Assembly: GCA_963818225.1 (NCBI GenBank)
Contig: CAWFRO010000011.1
Location: 434,001-498,000 of the forward strand
Length of the DNA stretch: 64,000 bases
Reading direction: 5' to 3'
Source: Palsa-504 sp963818225
Lineage (GTDB): Bacteria > Actinomycetota > Actinomycetes > Streptosporangiales > Streptosporangiaceae
Part shown: piece after piece, positions 9,906-18,644 of the stretch
How the letters are laid out: each line of letters starts with the position of its first letter
How positions within the stretch are numbered: position 1 is the stretch's first letter
Position numbers and translations under genes: made by a program
Notes under the pieces: model-generated
Told to the model about the DNA's origin: nothing
The model's input: the letters and a program-made list of their open reading frames with translations, nothing else
Databases searched by the model: none

Positions 9906-11135
9906 TCACTCGCCGTCCCTGGCCCCGGCCAGGCTGTGTCCGCTCAAGAAATGGCGGATGAGGGGCGTCTGTCGCGCTTCCTCGAGCAGGAAGCAGTCGT
10001 GGCCGTACGGCGCGTCGATGACCTGGAAGTCAACCGGCTTGCCGAGCGCCCGGAGCGCGTCGGCGACCTCTGCGGACGACGACGGCGGATACAGCCAGTC
10101 GGAACTGAACGCGATCAGCAGGGTCCGCGCCGTGACGTCGGCCAGAGCCCGGGTGAGCGATCCGCCGCCGTACTGCCGCGCGAGATCGAAATACGTCAGC
10201 GCGCGCGAGGTGAACAGGTAGGTATTGGCGTCGAAGCGACGGACGAACGAGTCGGCCTGATGGCGCAGGTAGCTCTCGACCTGGAACTCCGGCTCGGTGA
10301 TCGTGTAGCGGATGTCGTCGGCGTACTGCAGCCGCCGGCCGAACTTGTCGTGCAGGGCCAGCCCGGACAGGTACGTGACGTGGCCGACCATCCGCGCCAG
10401 GCCCAGGCCGGCGTCGGGCGTGCGGCCCGTGCCGTAGTAGCCGCCGCCCTGCCAGGCCGGGTCGCGCATGATCGCGTCACGCGCGATCGAGTTCCAGGCC
10501 ACGCCCTGCGGCTGGAGCGCATGCGTGCTGGCGATGGCCACGATGGAATCAACCTGATCGGGAAACAGGATCGCCCACTCGAACGCCTGCATCCCGCCGA
10601 GCGAGCCGCCGGCCACGGCCGCGAGCCGGCCGATACCCAGTGCGTCCAGGAACGCCCGCTCGGTCCGCACCATGTCCGCCACCGTGATGACCGGAAAGTC
10701 CGCCCCGTACGGCCGGCCCGTCGCCGGGTCGGTTGACGAGGGCCCCGTCGTCCCGCGGCAGCCGCCGAGCAGGTTCGTTGAGACGACGAAGAAGCGGTCC
10801 GTGTCGAACGCCTTGCCGGGTCCGATCATCCCGTCCCACCAGCCGAGCGCTTTGCCCGCTGAGCCGTCGCGATCCTCGGCGGCGAACCCGTCCCGCGTGC
10901 TGGATTCGGACGGCGCCTTCGCGAAGCCCGCCGCGTGGGCGTCGCCGCTGAGCGCATGACAGACCAGGATGACGTTGTCGCGGCGCGGCGAGAGCGTGCC
11001 GTAGGTCTCGTACGCCACGCGAACCGGATGCAGTTCGCGGCCGCAGTCGAGCCGCACCGGCGCCGGCAGGTCGAGGTACTGCGTCTCGACCGTGCCGACC
11101 GAGCCGGCCGCGAGCGTTGAGGCTGGCTCCGCCAT
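9906..11135 (-). CDS. metX: homoserine O-acetyltransferase
   Basis: 409 residues, alpha/beta-hydrolase acyltransferase. The nucleophile elbow is GGSLGGMQAFEWA; the catalytic Asp and His are in SSDWLYPP and DAPYGHDCFLLE; STNLLGGCRGTTGPSSTDP and LRHQADSFVRRFDANTYL are MetX signatures. It acetylates homoserine with acetyl-CoA, the first committed step of methionine synthesis, feeding metY downstream. Succinyl versus acetyl specificity cannot be fixed by eye, but pairing with MetY favours acetyl. It starts only 81 bp from the divergent OsmC gene. Confidence 0.93.
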   Translation of the reverse strand: MAEPASTLAAGSVGTVETQYLDLPAPVRLDCGRELHPVRVAYETYGTLSPRRDNVILVCHALSGDAHAAGFAKAPSESSTRDGFAAEDRDGSAGKALGWWDGMIGPGKAFDTDRFFVVSTNLLGGCRGTTGPSSTDPATGRPYGADFPVITVADMVRTERAFLDALGIGRLAAVAGGSLGGMQAFEWAILFPDQVDSIVAIASTHALQPQGVAWNSIARDAIMRDPAWQGGGYYGTGRTPDAGLGLARMVGHVTYLSGLALHDKFGRRLQYADDIRYTITEPEFQVESYLRHQADSFVRRFDANTYLFTSRALTYFDLARQYGGGSLTRALADVTARTLLIAFSSDWLYPPSSSAEVADALRALGKPVDFQVIDAPYGHDCFLLEEARQTPLIRHFLSGHSLAGARDGE

Positions 11136-11216
11136 GGGGCTATGTTAACCCGCTTTGATCAGTGTATTCTCAATCGTCTCCATGGGGAATTCTGGGAGAG
11201 GGAAAGGTTCAGGAAT

Positions 11217-11768
11217 ATGACTACAGCTGCTGACAACGGTGTCAACGTTCAGGCCCTGCTGGATGCGCGCGAAGTGCTCAAGGGCGCGCCTGAGGCCGCT
11301 CAGTTCACCTGGCGCGCATCGGCCAAGTGGCAGGGCGGCGTGCACAGCACGATGAAGGTCCACGGCTTCTTCGGCTTGGGCCAGGAGCAGAGCCACCTGG
11401 AAGAGTCGGTGTTCGAAGCCGACCACCCCGAGGTTTTCGCGGCGACGGACACCGGGATCACGCCGATCGAGTACCTCATCGTCGGCCTGGCGAGCTGCCT
11501 GACGGCGGGCGTGGCGTCCGTCGCGCAGAACCGCGGCATCCAGCTGCGTTCGGTCGAGGCCACCGTCGAGGGCGCGCACGACATCCGCGGGATCCTCGGT
11601 GCCGACAGCGATGTCCGCAACGGCTTCAACGACATCAAGGTCACGTTCCACATCGATGCGGACGCGTCGAAGGAGGACATCGAGGCGCTGGTGGCCCAGT
11701 CCCAGAAGCGCTCCGCCGTTTTCGACGCTCTCACGAACCCGACGAACGTCACCGTCGAGGTCGCCTGA
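11217..11768 (+). CDS. OsmC-family protein
   Basis: About 183 residues. The OsmC core is visible from about residue 28 (FTWRASAKWQGG) through TPIEYLIVGLASCLTAGVASVA and the C-terminal strand VTVEVA. Family members reduce organic hydroperoxides with a cysteine pair; only one Cys (in LASCL) is present here, so classical two-Cys peroxidase activity is doubtful. ATG 11217 is chosen because homology starts just after it and AAAGG/CAGG lies upstream; the upstream ATG at 11142 would add 25 unrelated residues. Its last codons are tandemly repeated beyond the stop, and the next gene follows in the same frame. Confidence 0.85.
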   Translation: MTTAADNGVNVQALLDAREVLKGAPEAAQFTWRASAKWQGGVHSTMKVHGFFGLGQEQSHLEESVFEADHPEVFAATDTGITPIEYLIVGLASCLTAGVASVAQNRGIQLRSVEATVEGAHDIRGILGADSDVRNGFNDIKVTFHIDADASKEDIEALVAQSQKRSAVFDALTNPTNVTVEVA

Positions 11769-11804
11769 ACCGTCGAAGTCGCCTGAACCGTCGAAGTCAC
11801 TGAG
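11751..11804 (+). repeat. 18-bp tandem repeat, three copies, across the osmC stop codon
   Basis: Units 11751-11768, 11769-11786 and 11787-11804 (ACCGTCGARGTCGCCTGA; the third ends ACTGAG). The first unit is the end of the OsmC frame (TVEVA-stop); the second repeats codons and stop in frame; the third joins the downstream monooxygenase frame. It probably arose by slippage. Confidence 0.85.
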
Positions 11805-11813
11805 GGCCGAGCC

Positions 11814-13052
11814 ATCGAGCGCGTAACCACGGTCGTCATCGGCGCGGGGCACGCGGGTCTCGCCGCGAGCAGCTTCCTGCGCGGCCGATCGATCGATCAC
11901 GTCGTGCTGGAGCGCGGCGAGGTGGCGAACTCCTGGCGGCGCGAGCGCTGGGACTCCCTCCGGCTGCTCACCCCCAACTGGCTCTGCCGCCTGCCGGGCC
12001 TGGGCTATGACGGCCCGGACCCCGACGGGTATATGACGATGGGTGAGGTGACCGAGTTCGTCGAGCGCTTCGCCAAGGTCTCGCGCGCCCCCGTCCGGAC
12101 CGGCGCGGACGTCACCTCGGTGCGCCGTACCGACGACGGGTACCAGGTGACGACGAGCGGTGGCGAGATCGCCTGCCGGGCCGTGGTCATCGCGAGCGGC
12201 GCCTGCAACCGGCCCGCCGTGCCGCAGCTCTCGGCCGCGGTTCCGGCCCAGGTCCAGCAGCTGACGCCGTTCGGCTACCGTAATCCCGCCGAGCTGCCCG
12301 ACGGCGGTGTGCTCGTGGTCGGGGCGTCGGCGACCGGCGTGCAGCTGGCCGCTGAGCTGCGCCGGTCAGGGCGCCCGGTGACCCTCGCGGTGGGAGAGCA
12401 CGTCCGGATGCCGCGCACGTACCGAGGCAAGGACGTGCTGTGGTGGATGGACGCGGCGGGCGTGTGGGACCAGCGGTACGACCAGGTCGACGACCTCACC
12501 CGGGCCAGGCAGCTGCCCTCGCCGCAGCTGGTCGGCACCCCCGAGCGGGCCACGCTCGACCTCAACGTCCTGACCAGCATGGGCATCGAGCTGGCCGGCC
12601 GCTGGGCGGCGGTCCGTGACGGCTCTGCGCTGTTCTCCGGCGGCTTGCGCAACGTGCTCGCGCTCGCCGACCTCAAGCTGGGCCGCCTGCTCGACACGTT
12701 CGACGAATGGGCGCTGACGAGCGGGCGCGACGCGGAGTTCGGCCCGCCGGAGCGCTTCGCGGCGACGCACGTGCCGGCGTCGCCGCGGCTGCAGCTTGAC
12801 CTGCGAGGCGGCGAGATCGCCGCGATCGTGTGGGCGACGGGGTTCCGGCCCGACTACGGGTGGCTCGACGTGCCCGTGGTCGACGAGAAGGGCCAGCTGC
12901 GCCACGAGGGCGGCGTGGTCGACAGCCCGGGACTCTACGCGCTGGGGCTGCCCGTGCTGCGGCGGCGCAAGTCGACGTTCATTTCCGGAATCGAGGACGA
13001 CGCGCGCGAGGTGATCGATCACCTCGCGCAGTACCTGGCCGCGCCTGGCTGA
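11814..13052 (+). CDS. FAD-dependent monooxygenase/oxidoreductase (CzcO-like), no standard start codon
   Basis: Flavoprotein with an N-terminal FAD Rossmann motif (VVIGAGHAGLAASSFL), a second NAD(P)H-binding Rossmann motif (VLVVGASATGVQLAAEL) and the late motif IVWATGFRPDYGWL; about 410 residues, usual for CzcO-like proteins. The FAD motif lies upstream of every ATG, GTG or TTG: the frame is open from 11787 but the first standard start is GTG 11904, which would remove the FAD site. The best candidate is ATC 11814 (ATC GAG CGC GTA), six or seven bases after GAGGG, possibly a mutated or misread ATG. It shares the reading frame of the upstream OsmC gene. Substrate unknown. Confidence 0.75.
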   Translation: MERVTTVVIGAGHAGLAASSFLRGRSIDHVVLERGEVANSWRRERWDSLRLLTPNWLCRLPGLGYDGPDPDGYMTMGEVTEFVERFAKVSRAPVRTGADVTSVRRTDDGYQVTTSGGEIACRAVVIASGACNRPAVPQLSAAVPAQVQQLTPFGYRNPAELPDGGVLVVGASATGVQLAAELRRSGRPVTLAVGEHVRMPRTYRGKDVLWWMDAAGVWDQRYDQVDDLTRARQLPSPQLVGTPERATLDLNVLTSMGIELAGRWAAVRDGSALFSGGLRNVLALADLKLGRLLDTFDEWALTSGRDAEFGPPERFAATHVPASPRLQLDLRGGEIAAIVWATGFRPDYGWLDVPVVDEKGQLRHEGGVVDSPGLYALGLPVLRRRKSTFISGIEDDAREVIDHLAQYLAAPG

Positions 13053-13140
13053 CACTGGGCGCGGGTTGTGCGATCACCTGCCCTGGGTGTACACCGTGTC
13101 TAGACCGGTTCATGATGCATCTGTGATGAGAGGGATGGAT

Positions 13141-13556
13141 ATGCCGAAGCAGTCGCCGATCCCTGACGACCTGGACAGGCCGTTCTACGACGCCGCGAAT
13201 CAGGACCGGCTGGTCCTGCAGTACTGCACGGTCGATGACCGGTGGCAGTACCCGCCGGAGGCGGTGTGCGGCGGGGCCTGCGGTTCTGCCGACAACCTGG
13301 AGTGGCGGAGAACGACGGCGCCGGGACGATCTACAGCTACGCGGTGGTGTACGACACCCCGATCGCGGCGCTGCAGGCCGACCAGCCGTTCAACTGCGCG
13401 GTCATTCAGCTGGACCACGCCCCGGGCATCAACTTCCTGTCGCACCTGCCGGGCCAGGCTCCCGGTGACGTGCCGATCGGCGGCAAGGTGAGCCTCACCT
13501 TCGAGGCGACTCAGGCCACCGGGCAGAAGGTGCCCGAGTGGAACGTCGTCAAGTAG
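13141..13556 (+). CDS. DUF35 / OB-fold acyl-CoA-associated protein, one frameshift
   Basis: The N-terminal rubredoxin-like part (QYCTVDDRWQYPPEAVCGGA) is in one frame. The OB-fold continues in the next (GTIYSYAVVYDTPIAALQAD through PGDVPIGGKVSLTFEA) to a stop at 13556. A one-base deletion near 13303-13308 explains the switch (expected LEW-x-ENDGAGTIYSY). Such proteins bind acyl-CoA and partner thiolase-like or MaoC-like proteins in steroid or lipid catabolism; no such partner is adjacent. Only three of the four usual zinc cysteines remain. ATG 13141 is favoured by AGAGGG six bases upstream; ATG 13126 is the alternative. Confidence 0.68.
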
Positions 13557-13680
13557 GGATCCGCGTCGCCAGGCGATAGTGAGCGGCCGGCGGCATAACG
13601 GGCCCGCCATTCCCGCCTGTGGCCACCGGCTCCTGCCCTGGGTGCAGGAGCCGGTGCCGCGAGGCGGCTAGTCTCCCGGA

Positions 13681-15249
13681 TCAGCTCAGCGGCTGCAGCC
13701 GCGTCCGCTCCACGCGGGCCAGCTTGCGCTTCAGCCGCTTGTACTCCCGCTCCTGCTCCGCGGTACGCCGGTAATTCTGGTAGGCCAGGTTCGTGCGCTC
13801 GAGCGGGTCGGTCTCGAGGTCATACATCTCCCATTGGGGCGCCACCTTCCCGTTGGCGTCGTAGTACCGGGCGATCTTGTAGCGGTCCTCGCGGATGCTG
13901 ACGATGTGGTTCGGCGGCTTCGGGTACGGGCCGGTAGCCTGGCCGGACTGCCAGTCGTCATACGTGAACACCGTGTAGGTCTGGGGTGGCCTGGCCGAAC
14001 GGCTCAGGATCTGGTCCGAGTAATCGACCCCCTGCCAGTTGGCCCGGGCGTGTGACGGCGTGTCGAGGAGGCCAGCGAGGGTGGGCAGGAAGTCGACGTG
14101 CGAGACGATCGAGCGGTTGTTGACCAGCGGGACCCGGGTCGTTTCCTCGTAGAAGTTGAAGTTCTTCTGGCGCAGCCCGCCGTGGGCCGTGCCATCTCCC
14201 CTGGTCGGCCGTCGCGACGACGAGCGTGTTCTCGAGCAGGCCGCGCGCCTGGAGCGTGTCGAGGATCTTGACCAGGTACTCGTCCGAGGCTCTCATCAGG
14301 TTGCCGTAGAAGTTCAGGTAGTTGCGCTTCATCTGCGGGGTCGGAATGGGCCCGGTGGCGTTGAATATCCGCAGGAAGTCAGCCTGGACGGTCGGCTTGG
14401 TCGACAGGTCCTCGTCCACGGTCGCCGGCAGGCCGATCTCGCCCTCCAGCCAGGCCGGGTCATAGCCCCCGCTCTCGTACGTCTTGGGATACAGCAGCAC
14501 ATCGTGCGGGTTGACCAGCGACACGACCATGAAGAATGGCTGGCTCTCGGCGGCCGTGTCGCGCAGGTACTGGACCGCGCCCTCGGTGCCCGCCTCCGGC
14601 GTGCCCTCCGAGTTCATGAACCGGCCGTCATTGTCGTAGACGCCGCCCCCCTCCTCGGGGATGCTCTGGTCAGCGCGGCGTGGCGGGTCCCACCGGGTGA
14701 AGCCGTACTTGTTGACGTCCTCGGGCACCCAGTCCGAGCCGTCCGCGGGCTTGTTGCAGTGAAACTTGCCCTTGTAGACCGGTGTGTAGCCGGCCGCCGC
14801 GAGACGCTGGCCAGGTTCTTGAAGCTGGTGGACAACTCGACCTGCGGGTACTGCGGCGCGGGCATGTCCGTCTCCAGCGTGTACTTCACGCCGTGCTGGG
14901 CCGGGAAGAAGCCGGACATCAGGGTCGAGCGGGCGGGTGAGCACATGCACGCGTTCGTGAAGGCGTACTCGAACAGCATGCCGTGCTCCTGCAGGCGGGT
15001 CAGGCCCGGCATGTTGCGCCTGCCCCAGCCGGGCGGGAAATGCTGGATGGCGCGCTGCTGGTCAGTCAGGAAGACAAGCACGTTCATGCCGCCGAGACCG
15101 CGGGTTCGCCCGAGCCGCCGCGAAGGGGCCGGTTTCGCCGTGGCTGCGGCGGCCGCGGTCCCGCCGAGGAGGATTCCTGGCACAGCGACAGCAGCAGCCT
15201 TCAGAAACCCGGCCCGCGTGATTCCGCCGCCCGCATCAGATTCGTCCAT
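13681..15249 (-). CDS. exported sulfatase, frameshifted
   Basis: Alkaline-phosphatase-fold sulfatase of about 520 residues once frames are joined. The N terminus is a Tat-like signal (ITRAGFLKAAAVAVPGILLG), although the second Arg of the twin pair is Ala. The start NVLVFLTDQQR carries metal ligands, and the formylglycine motif is CSPARS (near 14930), so Cys would be modified by a formylglycine-generating enzyme. Frames switch at about 14812 (one base missing; expected NLARLAAAGYTPVYKGKFH) and at about 14186-14203 (two single-base deletions restore ADHGEMGTAHGGLRQKN). The last third (VFTYDDWQSGQATG) carries the usual C-terminal strands. The ATG at 15247-15249 follows AAAGGAA. Substrate unknown. 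Confidence 0.75.
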
Positions 15250-15740
15250 TAACGTTCCTTTTGTATGAATGCGGCTCCCGCCGAAAGGATTCCATGGGTT
15301 TTGCCATACCTTTTCGGGAAGACTTTCGAGATGATGATCGCAGGCGAGCATTCCCAGTGCCCGGATCGACACCCCCGCCAGCGCAAATTGTTCGCACGGG
15401 AATGGTCCTGACTGCCCTATCCCGCATTAGCGCTAATCAGGTAAAAGGCGCACAGCCGCTGAATTCCGCGCAGACACTGTCCCGCGGCCGGGCTCGCGAC
15501 CATCGCGCTGCGCGGCGTCGAGCCCAGCCACATCGAGCCCAGCCACGTCGTCCGGGCCGCAGCACCGCAGGACCGACTGGCTAGCGAAGGGTAGCCGGAA
15601 ACTTCCGGGCAGTTATGGGCGATGGCCGTGCGGCGGGCGCCAACGTCGGCTGTAATTAGATAGCGTCCCTTGACAGAGAGTTTCCGAAGTTTCACGATAA
15701 GCAAGGATTGGCCTACCCTGACGGCTGATGGCGGTGATGG
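15250..15740. other. intergenic region between sulfatase and nos
   Basis: No supported gene in about 490 bp between divergent genes. A 16-bp direct repeat (CGAGCCCAGCCACRTC, twice) sits at about 15519-15551. Both promoters must lie here, but no boxes can be assigned. Confidence 0.4.
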
Positions 15741-16919
15741 ATGATGCGGTGGCTAGCACGGCGGGCGCCGGCGAACTCGGAGCCGCCGCAGGCGGAACTG
15801 GCCGGCGCCGGCGCCGGGGAAGCGGATGGCACGCGGCCGGAGGCCGGCGAGCTGCTGGCGGCCGCCGAGCGCTTCCTCGCGTTGTTCCACGGCGAGAACC
15901 CCGGAGCAGGTGCTCTCGCCGACCGGATGCGTCAGGTCCGCGACGAGGTGAGGGCCCACGGGATCTACCGCCATACCCCTGAGGAACTCGCCTTCGCCGC
16001 CCGTGTCGCGTGGCGGAACAGCTCGCGCTGCGTCGGCCGGCTGTACTGGAGTTCGTTGCGGGTCAGGGACCGGCGGCAGGTGAGCGATGCGGAACAGATC
16101 GCCGACGAATGCGTGCGCCACCTGCGTGCGGCCACCAATTCCGGACGGGTCAGGCCGACGATCACCGTCTTCGCGCCGGATGCCCCCGGACGGCCAGGCC
16201 CGCGCATCCTCAACGCACAGCTGATCGGCTACGCCGGTCATCGCCGCGGCAGCACCGTGATCGGGGACCCGGCACACCTGGCGGTCACCCGGCTGGCCCG
16301 CGAACTTGGCTGGCGGCCCAGCGATCCGCCTGGCCGGTTCGACCTGCTTCCGCTGATCATCCAGGCGCCTGGATTACCGCCCGTCCGGTTCGACCTGCCT
16401 ACGGACGCCGTGCTTGAGGTCCCGCTTCGTCACCCGGAGCTGACCTGGTTCCGTGAGCTGCGGCTGCGCTGGTATGCGGTCCCCGTCATCAGCGACATGT
16501 ACCTGGAGGCGGGCGGCATCCGCTATCCAGCGGCACCGTTCAACGGCTGGTATATGTGCACCGAGATCGGCTCCCGTGACCTCGGCGACGAAACCCGGTA
16601 CAACCAGCTGCCGGAAATCGCGGCCCGGATGGGCCTGAACATGACGAGCCCCCGGACGCTGTGGAAGGATCGCGCGGTCACCGAGCTCAATGCCGCGGTA
16701 CTGCACTCCTATGAGATGTCCGGGGTGAAGATCGCCGACCATCACACCGAGTCGGAGCACTTCTTGGCGCATATCGAGCAAGAGCGGCAGCACGGCCGCA
16801 GCTGCCCGGCTGACTGGTCGTGGATCGTCCCGCCTACGGCCGGCTCGACCACGCCGGTGTTCCACCGCTCCTACGACGATTTCGAGGCGTCGCCGAACTT
16901 CTACCGGCACGCCGGCTAG
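15741..16919 (+). CDS. nos: bacterial nitric oxide synthase oxygenase
   Basis: 392 residues, equivalent to the heme oxygenase domain of NOS; no reductase domain. The heme-thiolate cysteine is Cys97 in AWRNSSRCVGRLYWSSL. The arginine-binding Glu is Glu275 in GWYMCTEIGSRDLGDETRYN. The pterin/heme side is seen in HHTESEHFLAHIEQERQHGR and PADWSWIVPP. It oxidises L-arginine to citrulline and NO using electrons from an external flavoprotein. ATG 15741 is the first in frame; the ribosome site is weak and the first about 35 residues are low-complexity. It converges, with a 17-base gap, on a globin-reductase fusion that could remove NO or supply electrons. Confidence 0.95.
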   Translation: MMRWLARRAPANSEPPQAELAGAGAGEADGTRPEAGELLAAAERFLALFHGENPGAGALADRMRQVRDEVRAHGIYRHTPEELAFAARVAWRNSSRCVGRLYWSSLRVRDRRQVSDAEQIADECVRHLRAATNSGRVRPTITVFAPDAPGRPGPRILNAQLIGYAGHRRGSTVIGDPAHLAVTRLARELGWRPSDPPGRFDLLPLIIQAPGLPPVRFDLPTDAVLEVPLRHPELTWFRELRLRWYAVPVISDMYLEAGGIRYPAAPFNGWYMCTEIGSRDLGDETRYNQLPEIAARMGLNMTSPRTLWKDRAVTELNAAVLHSYEMSGVKIADHHTESEHFLAHIEQERQHGRSCPADWSWIVPPTAGSTTPVFHRSYDDFEASPNFYRHAG

Positions 16920-16936
16920 CGGCGGGCTGGCCGGCT

Positions 16937-18398
16937 TCAGGTGCCGGTGCCGACCCGGGGCCTGCTCGCGAGCAGGGCGTCGTCGAAGTGAATGCGGTCG
17001 TGCTGCAGGCCGGCCCGGCCCAGCACGCGGATGGTCTCGCGCACCATCTCCGGCGGCCCCGCGACGTACGCCTCGCAGTCGGTGTGCGGCAGGTACCGAG
17101 CAGCGACCCGGCCGACATTGCCTTGCATCCCGTCGAAGGCGGGGTCGTCAGACGTCACCGGAATCAGCTGGAACCCGTGGTAGGCATCTTCCAGGCGCCA
17201 CAGGTCCGGCAGATCGTAAAGCTCGTGCCGCCGCCGGGCCCCGTAGTAGAGGTAAATTCGCCGCGGGGTCGCCGCCGACTCGCGGACCGCCTGCTCGATG
17301 ATCGCCTTGATCGGCGACAGGCCGGTGCCGCCGGCCACGCACAGCAGGTCGCGGCCCGCGGCCCGATCCAGGGTCATCGTGCCCAGGGGCGGCCCCAGGA
17401 CCAGCTCAGAGCCGGGCGATGTGTGGTGCACCAGCGCGGTGCTCACCCAGCCGCCGGGAACCGCCTTCACGTGCAGCGTCACGAGGCCATCGTCGCGCGG
17501 CATGCACGCGATCGAGTACGGCCGCCACACCCGCGGCCAGCGCGGTGTCTGCACGGTGAGGTGCTGGCCCGCCGTGAACGGCAACGGCTGATCCGGTGCG
17601 ATGGTCAGCACGGCGATGTTCTCCGCGCGGTGGTCGACGTGGATCACCTCGGCGGTCCATGCCGCCGGACCCGTGGCGGCATCTTCCGCTGCCGACTTGA
17701 TCATCAGCGATGATCCGGCCTGGTAGACCTGGGTCCAGGCCTCCTCGGCCTCGGGGGTGAAGGCGTCCCGGGCAAAGGCCCGCAGCGTGGCCAGCAAGGC
17801 CGCGCCCACCGCCTCATACATCTGCGGTTCGACCCGGTACTTGCGATGATCCCGGCCCAGCTGGGACAGATAGGCCGCCATCTCCTCCGGCGTGGACAAG
17901 CTCGCCACGATCCGCCCCAGCGCGTGGAACAGCCGGTCCCGCTGCTCATCCATGGCGGGCGGGAACAGCTGGCGAAGCTGCGGCTGGCGGACGAACAGCT
18001 GGCCGTAGAAGTAGCCCACCGCCTTGTCTCCAGCCTCGGCGACGTAACGGAAGGTCTCCTTGATCGCCGCGATCGCTAGATCGGGTCCGGCCGCTTTCTG
18101 CTCCGCGGCGGCCTTTGGCCGCTGATCTGGCTCCAGGTTCCCCGCGATCTGGCTCCAGTTCTTCGCGAGCTGGCTCGGGGACCGGGCCAGCATCTGACCG
18201 CTCGGCCGCCTCTCCGTCCGGGGGGGCGAGCAGTACCGGTGCGGAAAGGGGCTCCCGCTGAGTGTCGTCGCCCGCATCCAGGGCCAGCAAGCCCTTGTGC
18301 AGCCGGGTCAGCGCGTCCAGATCTCGGCTCCAGGAGCGCGCCCGCCACCAGGGCACTAATCCCTTGCGGCGATTCCGATCCGCGTCCGTCGCGGTCAC
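16937..18398 (-). CDS. flavohemoglobin-like globin-FAD/NAD reductase with extra N terminus, one frameshift
   Basis: A globin domain (KETFRYVAEAGDKAVGYFYG; proximal His in GRDHRKYRVEPQMYEAVG) is followed by an FAD domain (RPYSIACMP) and an NAD-binding domain (CVAGGTGLSPIKAIIEQ; EAYVAGPPEMVRETIR). This is the layout of flavohemoglobin NO dioxygenase, which turns NO plus O2 into nitrate using NAD(P)H. An N-terminal segment of about 70 residues (RDLDALTRLHKGLLALDAG) starts at ATG 18398 in another frame and joins if the G7 run 18220-18226 is really G6. Without it, translation would begin at ATG near 18193. Its 3' end nearly touches nos. Confidence 0.85.
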
Positions 18399-18644
18399 GT
18401 CACGACCCGGCGGGCCTGCACGCCCCGATCCGGCCGTGCCGCGATTCGGCCGGCGAGTTCACCCGGCTGACGACGGCAGCGCATCTCAGTCTCCCATCTC
18501 GCCGATCCATGTACTTCTGTGGAGCGGAATGAGCACGCTAAGTAATTTTATGTGATCCTATGACCTGAGATGCCGATCGGTCAGCCCCTTACGGAATTTC
18601 ATTCCACGCAAGTGTGAATCGCCGCCCGGCGCTACGGTCAGGCG

